Source: Hufsiella arboris
GTDB taxonomy: Bacteria > Bacteroidota > Bacteroidia > Sphingobacteriales > Sphingobacteriaceae
Assembly: GCF_009834875.1 (NCBI RefSeq)
Contig: NZ_WVHT01000008.1
Location: 118,616-182,615 of the forward strand
Direction of reading: 5' to 3'
Length of the DNA: 64,000 nucleotides
Of the stretch, positions 9,569-18,111 are shown one piece after another. Positions within the stretch are counted from its first letter, which is position 1; the number at the start of each line of letters is the position of its first letter. The position numbers were made by a program, and so were the translations under genes. Under the pieces are notes generated by a model. That model did no database searches, was not told the DNA's origin, and was given only the letters and a program-made list of their open reading frames with translations.

Positions 9569-10219
9569 TTATTCCGTCAAGATTTTGGCAATATCCTTAA
9601 AGCCTTTTTCGAAAGCCATATCGGCTGGTGTTCGTCCGTCTTCCATATGTACGGATATATTTGCTCCGGCTTCGAGCAGTAGAATGAGAATCTCAATGTT
9701 GCCATGCTGGGCAGCAGCGTGAAGCGGTGTTGCTCCCGAACGTTGCGCAACATTTACATCGGCGCCGGCTTCCAGAAGGATTTTTGTTATATCGATATTA
9801 TTGGCGGCCACGGCAGAATGAATAGGGAAGACCTGGAAGCCATTTTGAGACGGCATGTTTACATCCGCGCCCTTTAGCAGCAGATAACGCGCTATGTCTT
9901 CATGTCCAAAATAAGCAGCGAAACCAAGCGGCGTGAAGCCGTCTTCCGAGTAAGTGTTGATTAATTCAGGCGTGTTAAAAACATAATTTGCGACACTGTC
10001 AAACTTACCTACAGCCGCCGCTTCATAAAAATCTGGCTCTTGGACGTAGTTAAGAATAAGCTGGGAAATTTCAGGCTTTTTATAATAACACGAAAGCAAT
10101 AAAGGAGATACGTTGTGGCTGGTTTGACTGCTTGCGAGGGCCGGTTGTTCATCCAATAAGGTTTTTAATCCTTCTACGTTTCCCGACTCAATGTAATCTT
10201 CAAGCAAATCCAGGCTCAT
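9569..10219 (-). CDS. Ankyrin-repeat protein
   Basis: The 216-residue soluble protein is made almost entirely of ankyrin repeats. Clear repeat cores are DGFTPLGFAAYFGHEDIARYL, GFQVFPIHSAVAANNIDITKILLEAGADV, GATPLHAAAQHGNIEILILLLEAGANI (quoted here as separate units) and a capping DGRTPADMAFEKG. No signal peptide or enzymatic domain is seen. Ankyrin arrays mediate protein-protein contact; the partner is unknown. The gene stands alone between the Tyr-rich protein and ftsK. Confidence 0.85.
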   Translation of the reverse strand: MSLDLLEDYIESGNVEGLKTLLDEQPALASSQTSHNVSPLLLSCYYKKPEISQLILNYVQEPDFYEAAAVGKFDSVANYVFNTPELINTYSEDGFTPLGFAAYFGHEDIARYLLLKGADVNMPSQNGFQVFPIHSAVAANNIDITKILLEAGADVNVAQRSGATPLHAAAQHGNIEILILLLEAGANISVHMEDGRTPADMAFEKGFKDIAKILTE

Positions 10220-10254
10220 AGGATAAATGTGTGCTAATTATAGCTCAATTATAA

Positions 10255-10286
10255 TAAAAAACTCCCAAACCTTAGCGATTTGGGAG
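10255..10286 (-). terminator. Minus-strand intrinsic terminator upstream of the ankyrin gene
   Basis: An 8-bp perfect stem (CTCCCAAA at 10262-10269, TTTGGGAG at 10279-10286) is followed on the minus strand by a T-run (10255-10261). It would end a minus-strand transcript arriving from the right, yet no annotated gene is there except a 21-codon ORF at 10339-10404. Confidence 0.6.
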
Positions 10287-10338
10287 CAATCAAAATAAAC
10301 TAAACTATTATAACCTGAATATTGGATGTAAATCCTTG

Positions 10339-10404
10339 TTATAGGTTTAACTGCACGCCGATAATTTTTGAGTTTGATGCACAGCCGCTGTAAGTATTAT
10401 CCAT
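10339..10404 (-). CDS. Possible 21-residue small ORF opposite the ftsK upstream region
   Basis: An ATG at 10404 opens a 21-codon frame (MDNTYSGCASNSKIIGVQLNL has 21 residues; key parts are YSGCASNS and GVQLNL). It lies just before the minus-strand terminator at 10255-10286. It may be a small peptide, the tail of a decayed gene, or chance. Support is positional only. Confidence 0.2.
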   Translation of the reverse strand: MDNTYSGCASNSKIIGVQLNL

Positions 10405-10412
10405 TATATTTG
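10405..10412 (+). promoter_or_regulatory. Candidate -7 promoter element for ftsK
   Basis: TATATTTG fits the Bacteroidota TAnnTTTG -7 consensus and lies 24 bases before the ftsK ATG. No convincing TTTG -33 element is seen at the right distance. Confidence 0.4.
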
Positions 10413-10436
10413 TGGGATTAAAGCTTCCACATTCTA

Positions 10437-13001
10437 ATGCCTATAAAAGGAAACCAGTTTAAATCGAATACATTCCGTGACGAGCCTGCAAAAAAGGCCA
10501 GCCGTGAGCGTACAGTTAAAGAAAAGACAGAGATATTTCCGAAACTGAATTTTAATAACGACCGCGCCATTAAGATCGTCGGATTGTTTTTTCTTATTGT
10601 ATCGATATATTTTCTGGTGGCTTTTACATCCTATCTTTTCACATGGAAAGAGGATCAGAGCTATGTGCTTGACAGCAATGGCGGATGGGCAAATCTGTTT
10701 AAAACACGCCAGGAATTAGAAGACGATGGTATGGCAAATCCGGTTGTTCAAAACTGGCTTGGCAAATTCGGAGCTCTGCTTTCTCATCAGTTTATTTATG
10801 AGTGGTTCGGTGTTGCTTCGTTTATCTTCATCGGAGTGTTTTTTATCATTGGCTATAGGATGCTGTTTAAAGTCCGCTTATACTCCGCGGTAAAAACGTT
10901 GGGCTATTCATTTTTCCTGCTGCTGTTTATTTCTTTAGGCCTCGGATTTTTACATAGTTTTTTTGCCGACACGCCTCATTTCCTGGAAGGTGAGATTGGA
11001 TTTTGGAGCAACAGATTGTTGCAGGCGCAGATAGGAGACGCCGGAATTGCAGGTTTACTTGTGTTTGCAGGCTTAAGCGCCCTTATCGTCGCATACAATA
11101 TCGATTTTAAAATCCCTGAACGTAAGAAAATGGTCGAGCCATCTTTTGAAACCGAAGAGGAAGACATCGAGATCGAAGATGATTTTAAATCAAAACCGGT
11201 TGAGTTTCCATTGCCCGGCAGACGTTATGGCAATGTGCCTCTTGAAACGGAAGTAGTTTCAGCTCCTACACCAAGTGCCGAACGTCCGGTAAATCAACTG
11301 CAGCAGGAACGTTTGGTTCCGCCGGTTTTAGTAGAGGATGGCCCGTTAGAACTAGTGGTTCCAAACAGGAGCATCGCCTTTGAAACCGTAGTAACAAACT
11401 TGCCGAAGCCAGAACCGGAGCTCACAATTGAGAAGACAGAGGAAGAAAAGAAAGCCAATTCGCTGGTTGAACAATTCGGCGAGTATGACCCGAAATTAGA
11501 TCTGGGTGGTTATCGTAATCCGCCGCTGGATTTGCTGGAAAATTACGGATCAAACAAGATCGCGGTAAACCCGGAAGAACTTGAGGCGAATAAAAATAAG
11601 ATCGTTGAAACGCTGAATCATTATAATATCGAAATTGATAAGATTAAGGCAACGATCGGCCCGACAGTGACGCTTTACGAAATCATTCCTGCGCCCGGTG
11701 TGCGAATATCCAAGATCAAAAACCTCGAAGATGATATCGCTCTCAGTCTGGCGGCCTTAGGAATTCGTATCATTGCGCCAATGCCCGGAAAAGGTACCAT
11801 TGGTATCGAAGTTCCTAATCAGCATCCAGAAATGGTAGCAATGCGCTCTGTATTGGCTACAGATAAATTCCAGAATACCACGATGGACCTTCCTATCGCT
11901 TTAGGGAAAACCATCTCTAACGAAGTATATATCGGTGATCTGGCCAAGATGCCCCATTTACTTGTAGCAGGTGCTACCGGGCAGGGAAAATCAGTCGGCA
12001 TTAACTCGATACTTGTTTCACTGCTTTATAAAAAACATCCGGCCGAACTTAAGTTTGTACTGGTAGATCCGAAGAAGGTTGAGTTGACCTTGTTCAGAAA
12101 AATCGAACGCCATTTTCTTGCAAAGTTACCGGGCGAGGCAGACGCGATCATCACAGACACCAAGAAGGTTATTAATACGCTGAATTCATTGTGTATTGAA
12201 ATGGATCAGCGGTATGATCTGTTGAAAAACGGCCAGGTACGTAATCTGAAAGAGTACAACCATAAGTTTGTGCAGCGTAAATTGAATCCCGAAAATGGTC
12301 ATAAATTTATGCCTTTTATCGTGCTGATTATTGATGAGTTCGCTGATTTAATGATGACCGCCGGTAAGGAGGTTGAAACGCCAATCGCCCGTTTAGCTCA
12401 GCTGGCACGCGCCGTCGGGATTCACCTCGTTATTGCAACGCAGCGCCCTTCGGTAAATATTATTACGGGAACAATCAAGGCGAACTTCCCGGCGAGGCTT
12501 GCTTTCCGTGTGTTATCAAAAATCGACAGCCGGACGATCCTTGATTCAGGCGGTGCCGATCAACTGATTGGCCGCGGAGACATGCTGCTTTCTACGGGTA
12601 GTGATCTTATCCGTTTGCAGTGCGCGTTCGTGGATACTCCGGAGGTAGAACGTATTTCCGATTTTATCGGCGATCAGCGTGGTTATCCTTCGGCGTTTGA
12701 ACTTCCTGAATACATTGATGAAAGCGGCGAGGGTGGAAGTATCAAGGATTTTGACCCTTCAGACCGGGACGCGTTATTTGAAGATGCCGCACGGCTTATT
12801 GTTTTACATCAGCAGGGATCGACATCGCTTATCCAGCGGAAATTAAAATTGGGGTATAACCGCGCGGGCCGTATTATTGATCAGCTTGAAGCTGCCGGAG
12901 TAGTTGGTCCTTTTGAAGGAAGTAAAGCGAGGGAAGTGTTGTTGCCGGACGAATATTCGTTGGAACAGTTTTTGGACAACTTAAATAAGAAAGATCAATA
13001 A
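10437..13001 (+). CDS. ftsK: DNA translocase FtsK
   Basis: The 854-residue septal DNA pump clears chromosomal DNA from the closing division site. Four hydrophobic membrane segments lie in roughly residues 45-215, then an acidic, Pro-rich linker (about 220-350). The conserved FtsK alpha/beta motor follows, with Walker A GATGQGKS near 512-519 and Walker B IDEFADL near 630-637, and a winged-helix gamma domain (GSTSLIQRKLKLGYNRAGRIIDQLE region) at about 795-840 for reading polar KOPS-type sequences. The length is usual for Bacteroidota FtsK/SpoIIIE proteins. A LolA-like gene follows 22 bases later and is probably cotranscribed. Confidence 0.95.
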   Translation: MPIKGNQFKSNTFRDEPAKKASRERTVKEKTEIFPKLNFNNDRAIKIVGLFFLIVSIYFLVAFTSYLFTWKEDQSYVLDSNGGWANLFKTRQELEDDGMANPVVQNWLGKFGALLSHQFIYEWFGVASFIFIGVFFIIGYRMLFKVRLYSAVKTLGYSFFLLLFISLGLGFLHSFFADTPHFLEGEIGFWSNRLLQAQIGDAGIAGLLVFAGLSALIVAYNIDFKIPERKKMVEPSFETEEEDIEIEDDFKSKPVEFPLPGRRYGNVPLETEVVSAPTPSAERPVNQLQQERLVPPVLVEDGPLELVVPNRSIAFETVVTNLPKPEPELTIEKTEEEKKANSLVEQFGEYDPKLDLGGYRNPPLDLLENYGSNKIAVNPEELEANKNKIVETLNHYNIEIDKIKATIGPTVTLYEIIPAPGVRISKIKNLEDDIALSLAALGIRIIAPMPGKGTIGIEVPNQHPEMVAMRSVLATDKFQNTTMDLPIALGKTISNEVYIGDLAKMPHLLVAGATGQGKSVGINSILVSLLYKKHPAELKFVLVDPKKVELTLFRKIERHFLAKLPGEADAIITDTKKVINTLNSLCIEMDQRYDLLKNGQVRNLKEYNHKFVQRKLNPENGHKFMPFIVLIIDEFADLMMTAGKEVETPIARLAQLARAVGIHLVIATQRPSVNIITGTIKANFPARLAFRVLSKIDSRTILDSGGADQLIGRGDMLLSTGSDLIRLQCAFVDTPEVERISDFIGDQRGYPSAFELPEYIDESGEGGSIKDFDPSDRDALFEDAARLIVLHQQGSTSLIQRKLKLGYNRAGRIIDQLEAAGVVGPFEGSKAREVLLPDEYSLEQFLDNLNKKDQ

Positions 13002-13023
13002 CGATTTAGAAGATAAGACACCT

Positions 13024-13674
13024 ATGAAGAGATTTTCGACTGTTGCTTTGCTTATTTCCGTATTCGCTGCCCAATTACAAGCTCAAACCGATACCAAAGC
13101 AAAAGCCATTTTAGACCAGGTAGCAAAAAAATACAGCACGACCAACATAAGTAAATCTGGCTTTACTTACACGATTGAGGATCCGGATACAAAAGCGAAG
13201 CAAGTACAATCGGGTACATTATATGTTAAAGCCCGCACCAATAAATTTAAATTGGTATTAAAGGATCAGGAAATGATCTCAGATGGCAAAACACAGTGGA
13301 CTTACCTGAAGGAAGAAAAAGAAGTCCAGGTAAACAATTCGCCTGCAGACAACAGTCAGTTCAACCCGGCTCAACTTTTCAATATGTATCAGAAAGGTTA
13401 TAAATATGTTTATCCTGGCGACAGTAAGGTGAATGGGAAAATATGCAATGTAATCGAACTGGCACCACTTGACACGAAGGGTTCTGTTTTTAAAATTCGG
13501 TTAAGTATTGATAAAGCGACAAAAAGCCTGGTTAATGCGTTGATTTTCGATCGTAATGGCAATCGATATACCTATGCTATAACTTCGTTTGTTCCTGGCA
13601 TTAAAGTTTCTGAGTCAATTTTCACATTTGACAAATCGAAATATCCAGGTGTTGAAGTTGTGGATTTGCGATAG
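13024..13674 (+). CDS. LolA-like outer-membrane lipoprotein carrier protein
   Basis: A 216-residue periplasmic protein with a signal peptide (residues 1-20, ending LQAQ). The beta-rich body (GTLYVKARTNKFKLVL, ISDGKTQWTYLKEEKEV, KIRLSIDKATKSLVNALIF) matches the LolA/LolB fold that shuttles lipoproteins from inner to outer membrane. In Bacteroidota a LolA-family gene directly after ftsK is common, as here with a 22-base gap. Whether it is the main LolA of the cell is not shown. Confidence 0.85.
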   Translation: MKRFSTVALLISVFAAQLQAQTDTKAKAILDQVAKKYSTTNISKSGFTYTIEDPDTKAKQVQSGTLYVKARTNKFKLVLKDQEMISDGKTQWTYLKEEKEVQVNNSPADNSQFNPAQLFNMYQKGYKYVYPGDSKVNGKICNVIELAPLDTKGSVFKIRLSIDKATKSLVNALIFDRNGNRYTYAITSFVPGIKVSESIFTFDKSKYPGVEVVDLR

Positions 13675-13774
13675 ATAAGGTTTGCTTCTTTAATGGAGAT
13701 TATGCATTTATGAATGCCCTTTTCTAAAAGCCAACTCATATTTTTACGCTGGTTTAAACTTCAATTGTCTTGAG

Positions 13775-14050
13775 ATGAATTTATCTTACACACAGCATAC
13801 ATTGGATAAACTCGAGAACCTGTTAAAAGTGATGGGTTATAAAGTTCGTTATGAGAAAGGGAATTTTAAAACCGGTTCGTGTACACTAGATAGCAGTAAA
13901 ATCATTGTTATAAACAAATTTTCAAATACAGAGAGCCGCATAAATGCGCTTGCTGAGCTACTACAAACGATACAAGCCGACGAAAGTTTACTGGATGAAA
14001 AGCAGAAACTGTTCCTCTATAATTTAAAACAAACAACGCTGGAGCTTTGA
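13775..14050 (+). CDS. Conserved hypothetical small protein
   Basis: No family is recognised with confidence. The 91-residue soluble protein reads as helix-strand-helix, with MNLSYTQHTLDKLENLLKV at the N-terminus and FKTGSCTLDSSKIIVINKF in the middle. Its TGA stop overlaps the TTG start of the next gene by four bases (14047-14050), so the two are translationally coupled and may act together. Confidence 0.7.
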   Translation: MNLSYTQHTLDKLENLLKVMGYKVRYEKGNFKTGSCTLDSSKIIVINKFSNTESRINALAELLQTIQADESLLDEKQKLFLYNLKQTTLEL

Positions 14051-14808
14051 AGATAACTTTTTTAGGAACAGGAACTTCGCAGGGCGTGCCTGTAATAGCC
14101 TGCGATTGCCCGGTTTGTACTTCACCCGATCTAATGGATAAACGTTTACGCGTGTCGGTTTTGATTGAGGTACAAGGAAAAGTCTTTGTAATTGATTCGG
14201 GACCTGATTTTAGATACCAGATGCTGCGCGCCGGAGTAAAGCATCTTGACGCGATTTTATTTACCCACGAACATAAAGATCATATAGCGGGACTGGATGA
14301 TGTCAGGGCGTTTAACTACAGGCAGCAACGTGCGATGGATATTTACGCCAGCAAGCGTGTCCAGGAATCGCTGGTCAGGGAGTTTTATTACGCTTTTTCT
14401 GAAAAAAAGTATCCGGGTGTACCGCTCATTAACCTGCATGAAATTCATAACGAACCTTTCCAAATCCAGGGGGTCGAAATCATCCCGATTGAGGTAATGC
14501 ATTATAAACTGCCGGTTCTAGGTTTTCGAATTGGGAATTTTACATATATCACGGATGCTAAAACTGTCTCGGAGGCCGAAAAGGAAAAGATAAGAGGGTC
14601 TCAAGTTCTAGTCATAAACGCCCTACAAAAAGATACACATATTTCGCATTTTACGCTGCAGGAAGCGATTGATTTTGCTCAGGAAATGAAGGTGCCGAAA
14701 ACGTATTTCACCCACATCAGCCATAAGATGGGAAAGCATTCGGAGATCGAACCATTACTACCTGATGGTATTCAGTTAGCCTATGATGGCTTAATACTTT
14801 CACTGTAA
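14047..14808 (+). CDS. MBL-fold metal-dependent hydrolase (PhnP-like)
   Basis: A 253-residue metallo-beta-lactamase-fold hydrolase. It begins at a TTG codon overlapping the previous stop; the frame gives MKITFLGTGTSQGVPVIACDCPVC, the standard N-terminus of PhnP-like members (shown in part: FLGTGTSQGVP). The metal-binding motif HEHKDH lies at 76-81, further ligands are in VMHYKLP, ITDAKT and FTHISHKMG. Family members are phosphodiesterases acting on cyclic phosphates or related substrates; the real substrate here is not known. Two Cys pairs near residues 22-27 could bind an extra zinc as in PhnP. Confidence 0.88.
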   Translation: MKITFLGTGTSQGVPVIACDCPVCTSPDLMDKRLRVSVLIEVQGKVFVIDSGPDFRYQMLRAGVKHLDAILFTHEHKDHIAGLDDVRAFNYRQQRAMDIYASKRVQESLVREFYYAFSEKKYPGVPLINLHEIHNEPFQIQGVEIIPIEVMHYKLPVLGFRIGNFTYITDAKTVSEAEKEKIRGSQVLVINALQKDTHISHFTLQEAIDFAQEMKVPKTYFTHISHKMGKHSEIEPLLPDGIQLAYDGLILSL

Positions 14809-14889
14809 TAGATGCGTTTGGGTTGATGATTCTGTTTGAATCATTGTTTTGATTCTCGAAATAGCTATATTCAAATCATCATAAACTAT

Positions 14890-15483
14890 ATGCACAAAGG
14901 ACGATTAGAAGCTTTCAGTGATGGTGTGTTTGCAATTATCATTACCATCATGGTATTGGAAATTAAAACACCACATGGGACCAGTATTAGCGATTTGAAA
15001 CCTGTGCTGCCGGTTTTACTGAGTTATTTATTAAGCTTTGTTTACGTAGGGATTTACTGGAACAATCACCACCACATGTTGTATACCACAAAAAAAGTAA
15101 ACGGTTCCGTATTGTGGGCCAATTTACATTTGCTTTTTTGGTTGTCGCTGATCCCCTTCGTTACGGCCTGGATGGATGAAAATCATTTCGCTTCAGCACC
15201 GGTTGCATTGTACGGCTTCGTTTTGTTTATGAATGCAATGGCCTGGTTAATTTTGCAGAAACGGCTTATCTGTGTCGAAGGCAACACGTCGTTATTGGCG
15301 TTGGCTATTGGGAAGTCGGTAAAGGAAAAAATATCGCCAATATTGTATTTTATTGGCATTGCCGTCGCCTTTTTTAACCCCTGGATCTCGATATTGTTAT
15401 ATATCGTGGTAGCTTTGATCTGGTTAATTCCTGATTTGCGAATTGAACATTCTTTAAACAAAGACAGCCAGCAGGCTAATTAG
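14890..15483 (+). CDS. TMEM175-family (DUF1211) potassium channel-like protein
   Basis: A 197-residue, six-helix membrane protein. I place the start at 14890 (MHKGRLEAFSDGVFAIIITIM) since the family begins there; an upstream in-frame start at 14836 would add 18 unusual residues. The FSDGVFAI motif in helix 1 is the signature of bacterial TMEM175 proteins, where it follows R and forms part of the pore. Characterised bacterial homologues conduct K+ as tetramers. The second half (NAMAWLILQKRL and the final helices) is typical of the single-repeat bacterial type. Monocistronic. Confidence 0.85.
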   Translation: MHKGRLEAFSDGVFAIIITIMVLEIKTPHGTSISDLKPVLPVLLSYLLSFVYVGIYWNNHHHMLYTTKKVNGSVLWANLHLLFWLSLIPFVTAWMDENHFASAPVALYGFVLFMNAMAWLILQKRLICVEGNTSLLALAIGKSVKEKISPILYFIGIAVAFFNPWISILLYIVVALIWLIPDLRIEHSLNKDSQQAN

Positions 15484-15775
15484 CAGTTCTGGGATCTTCG
15501 GCGTAGATTTCCATCTCGGGATTGTCAATGTATCGGGCGTACCAGCGGATGGCCTCAATAACTAAACCCGGGTCTTCCATGTCATAATCACATGTTTCGA
15601 AAGCAAGAGTTTCTTTATGGTTTTGTGTATAAAACTGCAATTCATTAGGATTCGGTTCGAAATGTTCAATATCCAGGCAGTAAACATAAACCTTCAGGGT
15701 TCCGCCACGATGATAAATAATATTGCGGCAATCATTATCCGGATCCTTGGCTAATAAAAAAACGTCGCGTTTCAT
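15476..15775 (-). CDS. Conserved hypothetical protein
   Basis: I do not recognise a named family. The start at 15775 gives a 99-residue soluble protein opening MKRDVFLLAKDPDNDCRNIIYHRG. It is acidic and mixed alpha/beta, without signal peptide or membrane helix. An upstream in-frame ATG at 15802 would add nine residues. Its 3' end overlaps the convergent TMEM175-like gene by eight bases. Confidence 0.65.
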   Translation of the reverse strand: MKRDVFLLAKDPDNDCRNIIYHRGGTLKVYVYCLDIEHFEPNPNELQFYTQNHKETLAFETCDYDMEDPGLVIEAIRWYARYIDNPEMEIYAEDPRTAN

Positions 15776-15836
15776 AGTCCTTATAACAAAAAGAACTCCC
15801 AAAAAGTTAGCGCCATTTTCATAATTATTTTAGAGA

Positions 15837-16853
15837 TTAAAAATTAAGTAATCTGGCGATAGTTCCAACACCTCCGGCAAGTAAAACCAGGTTGCCCGAT
15901 TTCGCCTTACGAACGCAATTAAAGCCTGTTTTTGAAATATTTTTCCAAGTTTTACCGCCTGTGGACGAAATATCGGTTCCGGAAGTACCGGTACAAATTA
16001 ATACACTTTTTGATAGGTACTCTACGGCCGAGCGATATCCGAAAGTATTTTCTGCCGGCTGATTCCATGACAGTCCGCCATCGTAAGTTATAAATGAGTT
16101 TTTAGTACGCACTGTATCTTTACGGTAGTCGCCGCCAACAACATATCCAGTTTTGATATCATAAAATGCGATTGAAAAAGGCCCGGTGCTGTTCGCGCCA
16201 TGTATTATCGGGCAGTTATATGCTTTCCAGTTCTTTCCGAAATTATCGGAAATAAATACTCGCGATTGCTTGCCTCCGGTAGCAATCCAGGTTTTTCCAT
16301 TTTTCATCGTTCTGATAGATGTGCCGCTGGCTGCAAAACCGGCCTCACCATCTTCCAGTTTAATCTTAAGATTGTCGGTGCAATTCTTCCAGCTATCACC
16401 AGCGTCATCCGTTGTTAGTAGCTGCATCTTAGAAGTAATTGGGTCTCCGAAAATTATTCCCTGCCTGGCGTTATAAAAGTCCATTCCGTCGAGAAATATT
16501 TCGGGATCATTATTTCTATAAGTTTCACGCCAGGTCAGGCCGCCATCGCCAGTTTTCAGAATAACAGCCGGTGAGCCTGCGCTTACAATAACCGCTTGTT
16601 TTTCGCTAAGCACCTCAATATCCCTGAAATCGATGTTTTCATAACCCTTTAACTGCTGCCAGTGCCACGTTTTTGCCCCGTCCGTTGTAGACGCTACCCA
16701 GCCATTACTGCCGCTAACCCATGCAACCTGGTTATTAAGTATGGATAATCCTCTCAGGCTGGTTGATTTTCCTGATTCTACAATGTTAATCTGCTGGCCA
16801 TATAAAAAAATTGCTGGCAGGAAAAATGCCAGCAATAGTGTAAAGCGTTTCAT
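15837..16853 (-). CDS. Ycf48-like beta-propeller protein, exported
   Basis: The 338-residue protein has a signal peptide (residues 1-19, ending LYGQ) followed by repeated sialidase/BNR-type Asp-box units such as STDGAKTWHWQ, TGDGGLTWRET, TTDDAGDSWKNC, ISDNFGKNWKAY, TYDGGLSWNQP and STGGKTWKNI. This six- or seven-bladed propeller resembles Ycf48/HCF136 and the 'WD40/YVTN/BNR-like' oxidoreductase-annotated proteins of Bacteroidota. It is probably periplasmic or surface-exposed; no catalytic residues for a sialidase are apparent. It follows the DUF2147 gene by four bases, so the two form an operon. Confidence 0.8.
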   Translation of the reverse strand: MKRFTLLLAFFLPAIFLYGQQINIVESGKSTSLRGLSILNNQVAWVSGSNGWVASTTDGAKTWHWQQLKGYENIDFRDIEVLSEKQAVIVSAGSPAVILKTGDGGLTWRETYRNNDPEIFLDGMDFYNARQGIIFGDPITSKMQLLTTDDAGDSWKNCTDNLKIKLEDGEAGFAASGTSIRTMKNGKTWIATGGKQSRVFISDNFGKNWKAYNCPIIHGANSTGPFSIAFYDIKTGYVVGGDYRKDTVRTKNSFITYDGGLSWNQPAENTFGYRSAVEYLSKSVLICTGTSGTDISSTGGKTWKNISKTGFNCVRKAKSGNLVLLAGGVGTIARLLNF

Positions 16854-16857
16854 TTAA

Positions 16858-17289
16858 TTAAGATTGAACCCGTGACCAAATTTCAGTTCTGCCTAATAAT
16901 GAAATTCCGATATAACCCCTGATATTGAGCTTGTTATCTTTAATCGTCATTTTGCAGCTGTAGGTCTTGCCAGATTTCGGATCATATACAGTTCCGTCTT
17001 CGTAAGTTCCGTCCTCAAAAGCGAAATCTTTAAGGATCTCCAGTCCTAATACCGGCCTTGATCTCAATTTGGTATCAGGATTATACACATCATGTTTCGG
17101 ATTTCCTTTATCATCATTCGGCTCCTTTAGCCAAATGAGCTTACCAAAATATTTATCTCCCTTTTTGAAAATCTGAATCTGGCCGTTGCCATGCTGGCTC
17201 AGCCATTTTCCAACAATCGCGTCTTTACCCTGTGAAAACGCTGAAATAGTTAATAGAACACAAATAATACTTACAAATACTCTCTTCAT
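16858..17289 (-). CDS. DUF2147 domain-containing secreted protein
   Basis: A 143-residue exported protein: signal peptide 1-20 (ending ISAFSQ), then the DUF2147 pattern IVGKWLSQHGNGQIQIFKKGDKYFGKLIWL, DGTVYDPKSGKTYSCKM and RGYIGISLLGRTEIWSR (short blocks of one continuous domain). The family is a beta-barrel of unknown function widespread in Bacteroidota and Proteobacteria. It leads a two-gene operon with the Ycf48-like gene. Confidence 0.85.
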   Translation of the reverse strand: MKRVFVSIICVLLTISAFSQGKDAIVGKWLSQHGNGQIQIFKKGDKYFGKLIWLKEPNDDKGNPKHDVYNPDTKLRSRPVLGLEILKDFAFEDGTYEDGTVYDPKSGKTYSCKMTIKDNKLNIRGYIGISLLGRTEIWSRVQS

Positions 17290-17487
17290 ATAATCGATTA
17301 GTTTAATGCTAAAAGTAATATTATAAACGATAAATGCACTGGAAAAGTTTATTTACTGAACCATTGTGGAATCGCGATAATCACCTTTGCTTTATATGAT
17401 TTAAAAACAGAAGGATAGTTTAACAGGCAATTACAAGAAATGGGGGAGTTGACGGTTGGTTGACATATATTGAATTTAGTCTATCAA

Positions 17488-17516
17488 CAAAAAAAGCCCG
17501 GCTGATGAGCCAGGCT
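17488..17516 (-). terminator. Intrinsic terminator of the tRNA-Leu pair
   Basis: Nine-base arms with one mismatch (17495-17503 and 17508-17516, GATG loop) followed on the minus strand by T7 (17488-17494). It lies four bases past the 3' end of the tRNA-Leu(CAG) gene. Confidence 0.75.
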
Positions 17517-17519
17517 TTG

Positions 17520-17603
17520 TGCCCGAGGAGAGACTCGAACTCTCAAGAGACAATTCTCAACGGCTTCTGAGACCGCAACGTTTACCAATTTCGCCACCCG
17601 GGC
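17520..17603 (-). tRNA. tRNA-Leu (anticodon CAG)
   Basis: The minus strand folds as a class II tRNA of 84 bases. The acceptor stem GCCCGGG pairs with CTCGGGC (one G-U), the anticodon arm is GCGGT-CTCAGAA-GCCGT with CAG at 34-36, a long variable arm is present, and the T-arm carries the GTTCGAGTC motif. The discriminator is A. The CCA end is not encoded. It reads CUG codons. Confidence 0.93.
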
Positions 17604-17621
17604 AGGTGTTTAATTGTTTGG

Positions 17622-17704
17622 TACCCAGGAGCAGATTCGAACTGCCACGCCCGTAAGGCGCCACCCCCTCAAGATGGTGCGTCTACCAATTTCGCCACCT
17701 GGGT
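17622..17704 (-). tRNA. tRNA-Leu (anticodon GAG)
   Basis: A class II tRNA on the minus strand. The acceptor ACCCAGG pairs with CCTGGGT, the anticodon arm CCATC-TTGAGGG-GGTGG gives GAG at 34-36, a GC-rich long variable arm follows, and the T-arm has GTTCGAATC. The CCA end is not encoded. It lies 18 bases upstream of tRNA-Leu(CAG), so both are probably cut from one transcript. It reads CUU and CUC codons. Confidence 0.93.
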
Positions 17705-17904
17705 TTAAGGACTGCAAATATAGGTTTTCGAAGTATAAGTGGAAATAGAATTTAAAGAAATTGAAGATTCCTCACAAATTTTTATTTAGTAAAAATCGTT
17801 GTAAACCAGCCTTGGGATACAATTTGGATTAGATTCGACGGTTGTATTATTAAGCCAAGTGTAATAATTTGAAAATGAACGGTTCTGATATTATTTGCCG
17901 CTAG

Positions 17905-18000
17905 TCCGGCTGTTCGCTAAACTCCTCACTCCGACACACAAGCATCGCTTCGTTACGGGGTACCGCTTCCATCCGGTTTAAAATGAAAGGGCATCGCACT
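17905..18000. repeat. Interspersed intergenic repeat, copy 1
   Basis: The stretch between tRNA-Leu(GAG) and the dnaJ terminator has no gene. It holds ACTCCTCACTCCG, GCTTCGTTACGGGGTACCGC and TTCCATCCGGTTTAAA, which recur, partly reverse-complemented, near 41047-41110, 53191-53225 and 63916-63985. Confidence 0.5.
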
Positions 18001-18054
18001 GAATCCTGCGTGTCGCTAAGAAATTGATAAGCTTACGAAGATCTCAGTGGATAA

Positions 18055-18092
18055 AATAAAAAAGGCTCAGCAATTATCATCACTGAGCCCTT
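18055..18092 (-). terminator. Intrinsic terminator of grpE-dnaJ
   Basis: GGCTCAG (18063-18069) pairs with CTGAGCC (18082-18088), followed on the minus strand by an A/T tail that starts with T6. It lies about 20 bases after the dnaJ stop. Confidence 0.8.
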
Positions 18093-18111
18093 TTATAAGA
18101 TTATGTTTTGC

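Noticed and set aside
17520..17704. tRNA-linked integration site
   Set aside because: No partial tRNA repeat, integrase or phage gene lies on either side; the two tRNA genes look normal.
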